In this document: in pieces, positions 8,731 through 17,223 of the stretch
How positions within the stretch are numbered: position 1 is the stretch's first letter
How the letters are laid out: every line of letters starts with the position of its first letter
Assembly (NCBI GenBank): GCA_946482515.1
Contig: CAMLRS010000015.1
Location: 15,530 to 79,529, forward strand
DNA from: an uncultured Flavobacteriales bacterium
GTDB lineage: Bacteria > Bacteroidota > Bacteroidia > Flavobacteriales > Crocinitomicaceae
DNA: 64,000 nucleotides
Direction: 5' to 3'
Notes under the pieces: model-generated
What the model was told of the DNA's origin: nothing
The model's database searches: none
What the model saw: only the letters and a program-made list of their open reading frames with translations
Made by a program: the position numbers and the translations under genes

Positions 8731-9498
8731 TTAATAAAAATTCGTTCGGTTCCTGCGCCAGAACAGTACGAGTATCGCTCCCACGATCGCACCGCCGACG
8801 TGAGCCAGGTGGGCTACATTATCGCCTTCGACCTCGTAAATACTGCGGTACAATTCGTAAACGAAGTAACCACCGATTAAGAATTTAGCTTTGATCGGAA
8901 TAGGCGGAAACAACAGCATCAGCTCGGTATTTGGGAACAGGATAGCAAAGGCTGCCATGATCCCGAAAATGGCTCCGGAAGCGCCTACCATTGGCGTTGT
9001 TGTCAGGTCAAAGTATTTTTTGACAACGTCCATATCCAATAAACCAGGTCGGTTGTGAATGTAATTATTCAATGCATCAACGATCTCGTGTCTGTCGTAG
9101 GTGTATTTAATGATCTGGTCGGCTTGTGCCAGGAAATCAGCTGGCAATTGTGCTCTTACCTGCATAAGCTGATAAACGCCGATGCTGTTGTAAAGAATAA
9201 AGGCACCAAAGGCTGAAGCGATGTAGAGGATGAAAAAGCGCTTTGGTCCCCAGAGCTTTTCCAAAAAGCCGCCGAACATCACCAGGGCGAACATATTGAA
9301 GAAAATATGCATGAAGCCGCCGTGCATGAAAAAATGCGAAACCAGCTGGTAAGGCTTGAAGGAAGGTGCGTTGATGTAGTGTCCTCCCAATAAATAGGAG
9401 AGGTCCAGGTTATTCGATTCGAAATACAAGGTGATAATGAACATTAGCACATTCAGTATCAACAGGTTTTTGGTGACGGATGGAATGTCTCTGAGCAT
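8731..9498 (-). CDS. Rhomboid family intramembrane serine protease
   Basis: A 255-residue rhomboid with HIFFNMFALVMFGGFLEKLW in the second membrane segment, GASGAIFGIMAAFAILFP with the catalytic Ser, and HLAHVGGAIVGAIL with the catalytic His. A loop insertion of about 50 residues (roughly 100-150) lies between the second and third segments. It starts 2 bases after the mutL stop and is followed within 6 bases by a second rhomboid, so the three are almost certainly cotranscribed. Confidence 0.92.
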   Translation of the reverse strand: MLRDIPSVTKNLLILNVLMFIITLYFESNNLDLSYLLGGHYINAPSFKPYQLVSHFFMHGGFMHIFFNMFALVMFGGFLEKLWGPKRFFILYIASAFGAFILYNSIGVYQLMQVRAQLPADFLAQADQIIKYTYDRHEIVDALNNYIHNRPGLLDMDVVKKYFDLTTTPMVGASGAIFGIMAAFAILFPNTELMLLFPPIPIKAKFLIGGYFVYELYRSIYEVEGDNVAHLAHVGGAIVGAILVLFWRRNRTNFY

Positions 9499-9500
9499 TG

Positions 9501-11348
9501 CTAAAACAGTTGGATTAAATCTTCATTGGTTATGGTGTGCAAAATGCGTTTTCCGCCCGGTGTGAACTGGTGTTCACTTTGGGCAAAGAGGCGTTCGAGC
9601 AGGTCGGCAATGACTTCTTCCTCGGCTGAAATCCGCAGGTGCATACTGCCGGCGAATGCCAGCTGCGACATGGCCGTGTGGGCGATTTCACCTTTGTCGA
9701 GCGTTCCCATCTGGAGCTGCTCGAGGATTTTATCGACGCAGGATAAAACGGTCGATTCTGTCAGGATTTCCGGGATACCGGTCAGGTGCAACATTTCCTG
9801 TTCCCAGTTCCACGAAAAACCGATGCGTTCAAGTGTCATACGGTGTTCATCCCACGAGAGCTTTTCCTGTTTCGACAGGCTTTTTTCGAGCGGGAACAGC
9901 AATTGCTGCGAAGCCAGCGGGGAAACGTAAAATCCGCGCATGAGCTCTTCGTAGAGCAGGCGTTCCTGCGCCCGGCGGTAATGTACAAGCAGCAATCCCG
10001 TATCGATGGCAGCAACGATAAACGAGCCTTTCAGGATATACGGACCGTGCGGATGCAGGGAAGCGATGTCGAGCTGCTGTTGCTCCGGCTCTGCTTCCTG
10101 TTCCGGAACCGACAGCTCGTCGGTATTCCAGAATTGTTCCCATTGGGATGTCTCGGCGTGTTTTTTGATTCCGAATCCGGCCTGGTTCAATGCTTTGCTG
10201 AACGACGTTGTTTTGGTCGTTGAAGCCGCTGCCGTTTCCACGCGGAATGGATTGTAGGTCTTATCGACGCGGATCACCGGTTCAACAGGTGGTGCGTCCA
10301 GCATAGCCATCGGCAGGTCGAACTCACTTTCGCGGTCGAAATCGAGCGTAGGAGTAATGTTGAATTTCCCCAGTCCGAGACGGATAGCGCTGCGCAGAAT
10401 GGAATAGATCGCTTTGTCTTCTTCGAATTTGATTTCCGTTTTCGTCGGGTGAACGTTCACGTCGATGTGTTTGGGATCAACTTCCAGGAAAAGGAAATAG
10501 CCCGGATACAGCTTCGCCGGCAGCAATTGTTCGAAGGCTGACGTAACGGCATGATTGAAATAAGTATCGCGGAAAAAGCGGTTGTTGACAAAGAAAAACT
10601 GTTCGCCGCGGGTTTTCTTGGCGGCTTCGGGCTTGGCCACAAATCCTTCGATGCGCACGATATCGGTTTGTTCGTTTACCGGAACGAGCTTGTCGTTGTA
10701 GTTTTTGCCGAATACATCTACCACGCGCTTGCGCAGCGGCCCTGGCAATAGATGGTAAATTTCCTGGTCGTTGTGCGTTAAACGGAACGATAGATCCGGA
10801 TGGGCGAGGGCCACGCGCTCGAATTCTTCGAGGATGTGACGAAACTCGACGTTATCGGATTTCAGGAAGTTGCGGCGCGCCGGAACATTGTAGAACAGGT
10901 TTTTCACTTCAAAGGAAGCGCCTACGTTGCATTGAACGGGTTCCTGTTTGACGACCGTGCTGCCTTCAATCTGGAGGAGCGTGCCGAGCTCATCTTCCGT
11001 GCGACGCGTTTTCAGGCTCACGTGAGCGATCGCAGCAATGGAAGCCAATGCTTCCCCACGGAAACCTTTTGTAGTGAGCGCAAACAAATCACTGGCCTGA
11101 CTGATCTTGCTGGTGGCGTGGCGTTCGAAACACATGCGCGCATCGAGCAGCGACATACCTTTTCCGTTATCGGAAACATGAATGAGCGTACGCCCTGCAT
11201 CTTTGATCGCCACTTCAATTTTGGCCGCACCGGCATCGATGCAGTTTTCGATCAGCTCCTTGACAACAGAAGCCGGTCGTTGTACCACTTCGCCGGCAGC
11301 GATCTGGTTGGCAATATGATCGGGAAGTAAACGGATTACGTCAGCCAT
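9501..11348 (-). CDS. mutL: DNA mismatch repair protein MutL
   Basis: A 615-residue MutL. The GHKL ATPase domain is complete: LPDHIANQIAAGEVVQRPAS, KELIENCIDAGA, HVSDNGKGM, ERHATSKI and TKGFRGEALASI. The transducer domain (about 220-330) contains VNVHPTKTEIKF. The C-terminal dimer domain is present, but where endonuclease-type MutL has DQHA-x2-E this one reads VHYRRAQERLLYE (9960-10000), and no CPHGRP-like motif is seen near the end. Nicking activity is therefore doubtful. It heads an operon with two rhomboids and an EEP protein. Confidence 0.93.
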   Translation of the reverse strand: MADVIRLLPDHIANQIAAGEVVQRPASVVKELIENCIDAGAAKIEVAIKDAGRTLIHVSDNGKGMSLLDARMCFERHATSKISQASDLFALTTKGFRGEALASIAAIAHVSLKTRRTEDELGTLLQIEGSTVVKQEPVQCNVGASFEVKNLFYNVPARRNFLKSDNVEFRHILEEFERVALAHPDLSFRLTHNDQEIYHLLPGPLRKRVVDVFGKNYNDKLVPVNEQTDIVRIEGFVAKPEAAKKTRGEQFFFVNNRFFRDTYFNHAVTSAFEQLLPAKLYPGYFLFLEVDPKHIDVNVHPTKTEIKFEEDKAIYSILRSAIRLGLGKFNITPTLDFDRESEFDLPMAMLDAPPVEPVIRVDKTYNPFRVETAAASTTKTTSFSKALNQAGFGIKKHAETSQWEQFWNTDELSVPEQEAEPEQQQLDIASLHPHGPYILKGSFIVAAIDTGLLLVHYRRAQERLLYEELMRGFYVSPLASQQLLFPLEKSLSKQEKLSWDEHRMTLERIGFSWNWEQEMLHLTGIPEILTESTVLSCVDKILEQLQMGTLDKGEIAHTAMSQLAFAGSMHLRISAEEEVIADLLERLFAQSEHQFTPGGKRILHTITNEDLIQLF

Positions 11349-11741
11349 ACAGGATCGGTTAAACAGGTTCGTTTTTCACTGTTGAAGCTCCGGGGAATTT
11401 CCCCGAAAAAAGAACCATTATTATTGGATTCCTGATAGCTGAAACGCATAGCCGCTCTTCTGGTACACATCCTGCAAACATACGATTTATAATCCTTTTT
11501 GTGAACCGATTTTCCACCAATTCCGTTCCATTTTTCATCACCTGACAATGCGTCAGTTTATGCGCCTCACAGTCATTCAGATTCGTGCAAATTCGACAAT
11601 TCACGAGAGAATGCATTTGGATAAAATGATATGCATCATTGAAAAGACGCTCCTTCACGCTACCTTCCGATTGTGTGATTCTATCGTAGCTTTCCAATCT
11701 TCGAGCGGTGATAATCTTTATTTTTGTCAAAAATAGATAAG
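11349..11741. other. Divergent promoter region between mutL and the GH3 fusion
   Basis: A 393-base gap between divergent genes with no convincing coding sequence. On the plus strand TATTTTTG (11719-11726) fits the -7 box and lies 15 bases before the ATG at 11742. No clear -33 TTTG was seen upstream of it. No mutL promoter could be assigned. Confidence 0.45.
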
Positions 11742-14681
11742 ATGACCCATACGCGGTTTTTTGCCTTCTCCAGCCTCACGATTCCTTTTGTTCTGTTCTT
11801 CTCCATTGGCGCTAATCCGCTGCGTGTTTTGCCGAAGCCGTCTACGCCGGATGCCGGACAGGAAAAATGGGTCAACAGTCAATTGGCGAAGCTGACAACC
11901 GAAGAAAAGATCGCGCAATCGTTTATGGTAGCTTGCTGGTCGAACAGAAGCGAAGCCCATTTGCTTGAGATTGAGCAGCAAATCCAGAAAGACAAGATAG
12001 GCGGTGTGATCTTTTTCCAGGGCGAACGCAAGAACCTGGTGAGCGCTATCGACCGTTTTCAGCAGAAAGCAGCTGTTCCGCTGTTGATTGGAATGGACGC
12101 TGAATGGGGGATCGCGATGCGCATTTTCGGTGAAGAGCGGTTCCCGTATGCACAAACCATCGGCGCGGCCGACGACCTCGAATTGACACGCAAAATCGGC
12201 GAGTACATGGGCATCGAATGCAGTCAGCTGGGTATTCACCTCAATTTCGCACCTGTAGCCGATATCAACAGCAATCCCAACAACCCAGTGATCGGTTTCC
12301 GTTCTTTTGGCTCGTCGACGAATCATGTGGGCAAACACGTAAACGCTTTCGTACGTGGTATGGAAGGAACCGGCGTATTAAGCTGTGTGAAACATTTTCC
12401 CGGCCACGGCGACACCGATAAAGATTCGCATTACGAATTGCCGGTCGTTTCGCATACGCTGGCGGCCTTTGAAAACATGGATTTTATTCCGTTCAGCAGT
12501 GGCATTGCGGGCGGAACAAGTGCGGTGATGGTTGCACATCTGAACGTTCCATCGCTCGACAGCACTGGTACGCCGAGCAGCTTGTCGAAGCCCGTTATCC
12601 AGCATTACCTGCGCAAAAAGCTCGGCTTTGAAGGCCTGGTAGTTTCCGACGCGCTCAATATGCAGGCGGTGAGCGATAAATACGGCAAATCCGAAGTGGT
12701 GGCCAAAGCTTACATTGCCGGTTGCGACATTTTGCTGTACCCTGAAAGCGTTTCCGAAGCCATTGCGCTGATCAAACAGAAAATAGCTGCGGGCGAGCTT
12801 ACGATGAACGACGTCGACGAGCGCTGCAAACGCGTCTTGCGGGCCAAATACAAAGCTATTGTGAACCGCCCTATGATCAAGCGTCCGGACCCAACAACCG
12901 GTCGTAGCCTGGCCATTGCGCAGACCTATGAAAAAGCATTCACGGTACTCAAAAACGAAGGAAATGCGTTGCCGATCGACCGGCTCGACATCAAAATCGC
13001 GCGTATCAGCATTGGTATGCACACCGGTCCGTTTGCCGAAAGCCTGGAGCGCTATGCGACGATGGACCAATTCCATTACTTCACCGTTGATGAAGCGCTG
13101 GAACGTATGAAAGCGACAGCTGAATGGGAGCAATACGATGTCATTCTGACCGATTTTCATGCCAGTACACAGCGCCAGAAAGATTACTACGGCTTCGGTT
13201 TGTGGGAAAAACTGCTGCAGCGACTGCCGGAGAAACCGAAAGTGATTTCCGTCTTTTTCGGTAATCCAGCCGGACTTTCCCGCGTAGCGACTTTGCCTAC
13301 ACAGATGGACGCCTGCGTGGTAGCATACGAAAACCATGCAGTGGCGCAGGAACGTGCCGGTCAGCTGGTAGTAGGAGCGATCGGTGCCAATGGCACACTG
13401 CAAACGGCCATTAACGATGCATTTCCGGTTGGATCAGGCATCAAAGTCAATGGAAATGGTCGTTTGAAATACACCGTTCCGGAAGAATTGGGCATTTCTT
13501 CAGCAAAACTGAACGAAATCGACGCGGTGGTAGACAACGCCATTCGTTCGCGCGCTTTACCGGGCTGTCAGATTGTGGTGGCGGTAAAAGGAAGGATCAT
13601 TTTCCGGAAAGCATACGGAACGACGATGTACGAACAGGGTGATTCCATTACGAACGATCATTTGTACGATATTGCTTCGGTGACCAAGATCGCTTCGTCG
13701 ACCATGTCTTTGATGAAGCTCGCTTCGGAAGGCAAATTCGATGTGGACCAGACGCTGGGCGAGCTGTTGCCGGATGTAACCAACGGAACGCCGTACGCGA
13801 AGCTCAAAGCACGAGATTTACTCACACACCAGGCAGGATTAACGCCGTGGATTCCGTTCTACAAATCGACGCTCAACAGCGGTGCGCTTGATCCGGCGAT
13901 TTACAGTCGCACGAAAAAAGAAGGCTTTTCAACGCCTGTAGCCGAGAATATCTGGATCCGCGATGATTATGCGCAGACCATGATGCGAACCATCCTGAAT
14001 ACGGCGCTTTCGGGCAAAAAAGCCTACGAATATTCCGATCTCGGATACTATTTCTTCAATCAATATATTCGGAAGATAAGCGGTCAATCGCAGGACCAGT
14101 ATGTGCTGAACGCGCTGTACAAACCACTTGGATTGCGCCGGATTATGTATTTGCCGATGAAGCGTTACCCGCTGAATCAGATCGTTCCGACCGAATTCGA
14201 TAAGGAATTCCGTCAGCAGATTGTTCACGGCTATGTACACGATCCGGGAGCAGCTATGTTGGGTGGTGTAGGCGGTCATGCCGGCATTTTCTCCAATGCA
14301 ACCGATTTGGCGGCCATTATGCAGCTCTTCCTCAATGACGGACAGATCGGTGATTACAGCCTGATAGATAAAGCTGTGGTGAAAGAATACACGCGCTGTC
14401 AGTTTTGTCCGGGGAATCGTCGCGGCATTGGCTTCGACAAACCGACTGTGAATCGTCAGGGCGGACCAACATCGTCGCTGGTTTCACTGGCGAGCTTCGG
14501 TCATTCGGGCTTTACGGGAACACTGGCCTGGGCCGATCCGGAATACCACATCAATTACGTCTTTTTATCAAACCGCGTCTATCCCGACGCCGACAACTGG
14601 AAAATTACCAATATGGGGATCCGCACGGAAATCCAACGCATTATTTACGAAGCCGTTTTACAGGCTGGAAACCCACAATAA
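11742..14681 (+). CDS. GH3 beta-N-acetylhexosaminidase fused to a serine beta-lactamase-like hydrolase
   Basis: A 979-residue exported fusion. The N-terminus MTHTRFFAFSSLTIPFVLFF is a signal peptide. Residues 40-390 are a NagZ-like GH3 domain with LLIGMDAEWG, KHFPGHGDTDKDSH (acid/base His) and LVVSDALNMQAV (nucleophile Asp). After a linker domain, residues 590-975 are a class C/AmpH-like serine hydrolase with ASVTK (SxxK), YSDLGYYF in place of YxN, and GHSGFTGT as third motif. Both sites look active. The likely job is peptidoglycan turnover, cleaving GlcNAc links and stem peptides. The ATG at 11742 is chosen over an upstream TTG because it gives a clean signal peptide. Confidence 0.9.
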   Translation: MTHTRFFAFSSLTIPFVLFFSIGANPLRVLPKPSTPDAGQEKWVNSQLAKLTTEEKIAQSFMVACWSNRSEAHLLEIEQQIQKDKIGGVIFFQGERKNLVSAIDRFQQKAAVPLLIGMDAEWGIAMRIFGEERFPYAQTIGAADDLELTRKIGEYMGIECSQLGIHLNFAPVADINSNPNNPVIGFRSFGSSTNHVGKHVNAFVRGMEGTGVLSCVKHFPGHGDTDKDSHYELPVVSHTLAAFENMDFIPFSSGIAGGTSAVMVAHLNVPSLDSTGTPSSLSKPVIQHYLRKKLGFEGLVVSDALNMQAVSDKYGKSEVVAKAYIAGCDILLYPESVSEAIALIKQKIAAGELTMNDVDERCKRVLRAKYKAIVNRPMIKRPDPTTGRSLAIAQTYEKAFTVLKNEGNALPIDRLDIKIARISIGMHTGPFAESLERYATMDQFHYFTVDEALERMKATAEWEQYDVILTDFHASTQRQKDYYGFGLWEKLLQRLPEKPKVISVFFGNPAGLSRVATLPTQMDACVVAYENHAVAQERAGQLVVGAIGANGTLQTAINDAFPVGSGIKVNGNGRLKYTVPEELGISSAKLNEIDAVVDNAIRSRALPGCQIVVAVKGRIIFRKAYGTTMYEQGDSITNDHLYDIASVTKIASSTMSLMKLASEGKFDVDQTLGELLPDVTNGTPYAKLKARDLLTHQAGLTPWIPFYKSTLNSGALDPAIYSRTKKEGFSTPVAENIWIRDDYAQTMMRTILNTALSGKKAYEYSDLGYYFFNQYIRKISGQSQDQYVLNALYKPLGLRRIMYLPMKRYPLNQIVPTEFDKEFRQQIVHGYVHDPGAAMLGGVGGHAGIFSNATDLAAIMQLFLNDGQIGDYSLIDKAVVKEYTRCQFCPGNRRGIGFDKPTVNRQGGPTSSLVSLASFGHSGFTGTLAWADPEYHINYVFLSNRVYPDADNWKITNMGIRTEIQRIIYEAVLQAGNPQ

Positions 14682-14705
14682 GCGACCCCGATGCAGCAAC
14701 AGATT

Positions 14706-15845
14706 ATGAAAATAGGAATTGTACTTTATCCCACCTTCGGCGGAAGCGGAGTGGTGGCAACCGAACTGGGCAAGGCGCTCGCGCTGAAAGGCCACCAGAT
14801 TCATTTTATCACCTATTCACAGCCCGTTCGATTGGGCAGCTTCCGTGAGAATATCTTCTACCACGAAGTCGCCGTGAGCGATTACCCGCTGTTTGAATAC
14901 CAGCCGTATGAGACTGAGCTGGCCAGTAAAATGGTCGATGTGGTGAAATACGAAAAGCTCGATCTTTTGCACGTACATTACGCTATTCCGCATGCTTCGG
15001 CGGCGTTTATGGCCCAGCAGATCCTTAAATCGCAGGGAATCGATATTCCGTTCATCACTACGCTGCACGGAACCGACATTACACTTGTAGGGAAAGACCC
15101 TTCGTTTGAACCCGTCATTACTTTTTGCCTGAACGCTTCGAATGCTGTTACGGCGGTTTCAGAAAGCCTGAAAAAAGACACCTATACGCATTTCGCCACC
15201 GAGCGCGAGATTCACGTAATCCCGAACTTCATCCAGGCCAAGCCTGAGCTGCCGGTGATCGATATGGAAAAACGCCGTCATTATGCGGAAGACCACGAGC
15301 GCATTTTGTGCCACATTTCCAATTTCCGGAAAGTGAAACGTATCGAAGATGTGGTGGCTGTTTTCAAAAAAGTACAGGATCAGATTCCGGCCAAGCTTAT
15401 CTTGGGTGGCGACGGTCCCGAACGTCCGCTGGTAGAGCGCATGGCCCGCGAAATGAATATTTGTCACAAGATCATTTTCACCGGGAAAGTCCGCGATACG
15501 GGGCCTATCCTCGAGATCGCCGACCTGTTCCTGTTACCATCCGAAACGGAAAGCTTTGGTCTTGCGGCTTTGGAAGCCATGGCAGAAGGCGTTCCGGTGG
15601 TTTCGTCCAACACGGGCGGTATTCCGGAAGTGAACGAGCACAATTTCTCCGGTTTCTTATCCGACGTAGGCAACGTAGAAGAAATGTCGCAATACGCGCT
15701 TCAGCTGTTTTCCAACGAGGAAACACTGCAGAAATTCCGCAAGCAAGCCCTCGAACAGGCCCACAAGTTTTCATTGAAAGTCATTCTGCCGGTTTACGAA
15801 GAGCTGTATGAAAGCGTGGTGAAGCAGTTGCAACCGGTGAAGTAA
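14706..15845 (+). CDS. bshA: N-acetyl-alpha-D-glucosaminyl L-malate synthase
   Basis: A 379-residue GT4 glycosyltransferase that joins UDP-GlcNAc to L-malate, the first step of bacillithiol synthesis. MKIGIVLYPTFGGSGVVATE is the characteristic BshA opening, which is why the ATG at 14706 is preferred to 14691. LHVHYAIPHA, TLHGTDITLVG, GGDGPERPL and LPSETESFGLAALEAMAEG are donor- and acceptor-site motifs. bshB and bshC are not in the window. It lies 24 bases downstream of the GH3 fusion on the same strand and may be cotranscribed. Confidence 0.94.
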   Translation: MKIGIVLYPTFGGSGVVATELGKALALKGHQIHFITYSQPVRLGSFRENIFYHEVAVSDYPLFEYQPYETELASKMVDVVKYEKLDLLHVHYAIPHASAAFMAQQILKSQGIDIPFITTLHGTDITLVGKDPSFEPVITFCLNASNAVTAVSESLKKDTYTHFATEREIHVIPNFIQAKPELPVIDMEKRRHYAEDHERILCHISNFRKVKRIEDVVAVFKKVQDQIPAKLILGGDGPERPLVERMAREMNICHKIIFTGKVRDTGPILEIADLFLLPSETESFGLAALEAMAEGVPVVSSNTGGIPEVNEHNFSGFLSDVGNVEEMSQYALQLFSNEETLQKFRKQALEQAHKFSLKVILPVYEELYESVVKQLQPVK

Positions 15846-15858
15846 ATAGGATTTTATG

Positions 15859-15892
15859 CCTCCCCCTTTGGAGGGGGACTGAGGGGGAGGAT
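15859..15892 (+). repeat. Left copy of a G5/C5-rich dispersed repeat
   Basis: The sequence CCTCCCCCTTTGGAGGGGG is followed by ACTGAGGGGGAGGAT. Its first half can fold as C5-loop6-G5. It touches the DUF559 stop codon and is the inverted partner of 16315-16347; a direct copy lies at 51727-51758. Confidence 0.85.
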
Positions 15893-16263
15893 TACTCCGA
15901 TTGGGCTTTCATGGAATGAACAACGTGTTGTAATTGCTGGATTACAGTATCGATGTTATTCAACACTTCTCCTTCTGAAAAGCGTATAATGGTGTATCCA
16001 AGTTCTTCGATTCTTCGTTGCCGGTAAGCATCGTAGTTTCCTTTTGCGTTATGTGAGCTGCCATCGATCTCTATAACAAGACCAACTTCCTGACTGAGAA
16101 AATCGACGATAAAACGATCGAGTGGTCGTTGACGTTTGAATTTTATGCCTAATTGATTCCTGGAGAGCCCTGCTTTCCACAAATACTTTTCTGCACGGGA
16201 AACAGTTTCTGTCCTTAATTCATGAGCGAATTCCTTCAGTGTTTTGTTGTAGTGATCATTCAT
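15892..16263 (-). CDS. DUF559 domain protein (Vsr-like PD-(D/E)XK endonuclease)
   Basis: A 123-residue single-domain protein. SRAEKYLWKAGLSRNQLG (about 22-39) holds the helix Glu, FKRQRPLDRFIVDFL the first acidic strand residue (IVDF), and GLVIEIDGSSH the ExD pair. A later RQRRIEELGYTIIRFSEGEV helix-strand unit completes the fold. These fit DUF559, a family related to very-short-patch repair endonucleases. No methyltransferase or mismatch-repair partner is adjacent, so a Vsr role is not supported by context. It is bounded by inverted repeats, and its start codon lies at a hairpin. Confidence 0.85.
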   Translation of the reverse strand: MNDHYNKTLKEFAHELRTETVSRAEKYLWKAGLSRNQLGIKFKRQRPLDRFIVDFLSQEVGLVIEIDGSSHNAKGNYDAYRQRRIEELGYTIIRFSEGEVLNNIDTVIQQLQHVVHSMKAQSE

Positions 16264-16286
16264 TCAATAGCCTGTTTCTATTGAAT
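16262..16286 (-). promoter_or_regulatory. Inverted repeat over the DUF559 start codon
   Basis: ATTCAATAG-N7-CTATTGAAT is a perfect 9-bp inverted repeat. On the minus strand its 3' arm includes the first two bases of the ATG (16261-16263). It could fold in mRNA and limit initiation, or act as a DNA operator. A TATATTC box partly overlaps it upstream. Confidence 0.55.
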
Positions 16287-16314
16287 ATACGGAAAATTTA
16301 TGACAAAGCGTTTC

Positions 16315-16347
16315 ATCCTCCCCCTTAGTCCCCCTCCAAAGGGGGAG
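16315..16347 (-). repeat. Right copy of the G5/C5-rich dispersed repeat
   Basis: The reverse complement matches the left copy at 32 of 33 positions; the single difference is A for G in the central ACTRAG spacer. It lies 31 bases downstream of rpe on the rpe strand and about 50 bases upstream of the DUF559 start. Confidence 0.85.
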
Positions 16348-16377
16348 TAGTTTCTCCTTACAAAAGAGAACAGAAGT

Positions 16378-17028
16378 TTAAAGTGCTTTCAAAGAAGCAA
16401 TCACGGCCGTCGGATCTGCATTCCCAAACACAAAGCTTCCGGCAACGAGCGCATCGGCACCTGCGGCAACCAATTCTGCACCTGTTTCGGTATTCACGCC
16501 GCCGTCTACTTCAACGAGTGCTTTAGAGCCTTTTTCAGCGATGAGCTGTTTGGTTTGTTTCACTTTGTCGATGGCCGTGCGGATGAATTTCTGTCCGCCG
16601 AAGCCCGGATTAACCGACATGATCAGTACGAGGTCGAGATCGGCAATTACGTTTTCCAATGCGCTCACCGGTGTGTGTGGATTCAAAGCTACACCTGCTT
16701 TCATTCCAGCTTCCTTGATGGCAGCTATCGTGCGGTGCAAATGCGTGCAGGCTTCGTAATGAACTGTCAGGATATCGGCGCCGGCTTTTGCCAGCGGAGC
16801 GATGTACTGATCCGGATTCACGATCATAATGTGTACGTCGAGCGGTTTTTTTGCCACCTTTTTCAATGCTTCGATCACCGGGAACCCGAAGGAAATGTTC
16901 GGAACGAAAACGCCGTCCATCACATCAACGTGGAACCAGTCGGCCTGGCTGTTGTTGATCAGTTCGAAGTCGCGCTGGAGGTTACCAAAATCGCAGGAAA
17001 GAATGGAAGGGGCAATGATGACCGACAT
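16378..17028 (-). CDS. rpe: Ribulose-phosphate 3-epimerase
   Basis: A 216-residue TIM barrel that interconverts ribulose 5-phosphate and xylulose 5-phosphate in the pentose phosphate pathway. IAPSILSCDFGNL, WFHVDVMDGVFVPNISFG (metal His and catalytic Asp), PLDVHIMI, MSVNPGFGGQKF and VDGGVN are all family signatures. Length is standard. It is a single gene on the minus strand; a repeat copy and then the DUF559 gene lie downstream. Confidence 0.96.
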   Translation of the reverse strand: MSVIIAPSILSCDFGNLQRDFELINNSQADWFHVDVMDGVFVPNISFGFPVIEALKKVAKKPLDVHIMIVNPDQYIAPLAKAGADILTVHYEACTHLHRTIAAIKEAGMKAGVALNPHTPVSALENVIADLDLVLIMSVNPGFGGQKFIRTAIDKVKQTKQLIAEKGSKALVEVDGGVNTETGAELVAAGADALVAGSFVFGNADPTAVIASLKAL

Positions 17029-17187
17029 AAAATCAATTTAGTTGCGCAAAGATAGTATTTAGTTGGAAGTTGGTAGTTTGAAGTTACGAGTTGGTTTGAA
17101 GCTAGTGAACTCACTAACTCTTCAACTTCTCAGTCTCCAGTCTTTCGGTCTCCTGTCAATCAGTCTTGATGTCCTAATGTCTTAAAA

Positions 17188-17209
17188 CCTGTCTGCCGAC
17201 AGGCAGGTC
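17188..17209. repeat. CCTG-rich imperfect palindrome
   Basis: ACCTGTCTG and CAGGCAGGT arms pair with one G-T wobble around CCGA. Related hairpins occur at 40634-40649 and 49395-49410. The rest of the 17029-17223 gap has only short low-complexity words and no gene. Confidence 0.6.
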
Positions 17210-17223
17210 CTGAAGTCCCGAAA

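Larger units (their letters stand above)
15859..16347. mobile_element. Candidate cassette: DUF559 nuclease gene between 33-bp inverted repeats
   Basis: Two copies of a C5/G5-rich repeat (15859-15892 and 16315-16347) face each other and enclose a single minus-strand gene, 15892-16263. The arms match at 32 of 33 positions. The left arm abuts the gene's stop codon. The cassette sits between two housekeeping genes, bshA and rpe. No target-site duplication was recognised. Mobility is inferred from the layout only. Confidence 0.4.

Noticed and set aside
11359..11730. 123-codon minus-strand frame between mutL and the GH3 gene
   Set aside because: No ribosome or promoter support, odd composition and no recognised domain; it covers the divergent promoter region.
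12378..13403. 341-codon open frame antisense to the GH3 fusion
   Set aside because: The plus-strand protein has clear catalytic motifs here; the antisense product is low-complexity in composition and unlike any family.
15892..16263. True Vsr mismatch endonuclease with a Dcm partner
   Set aside because: No cytosine methyltransferase is near, the protein matches DUF559 more than Vsr, and its flanks are repeats rather than repair genes.
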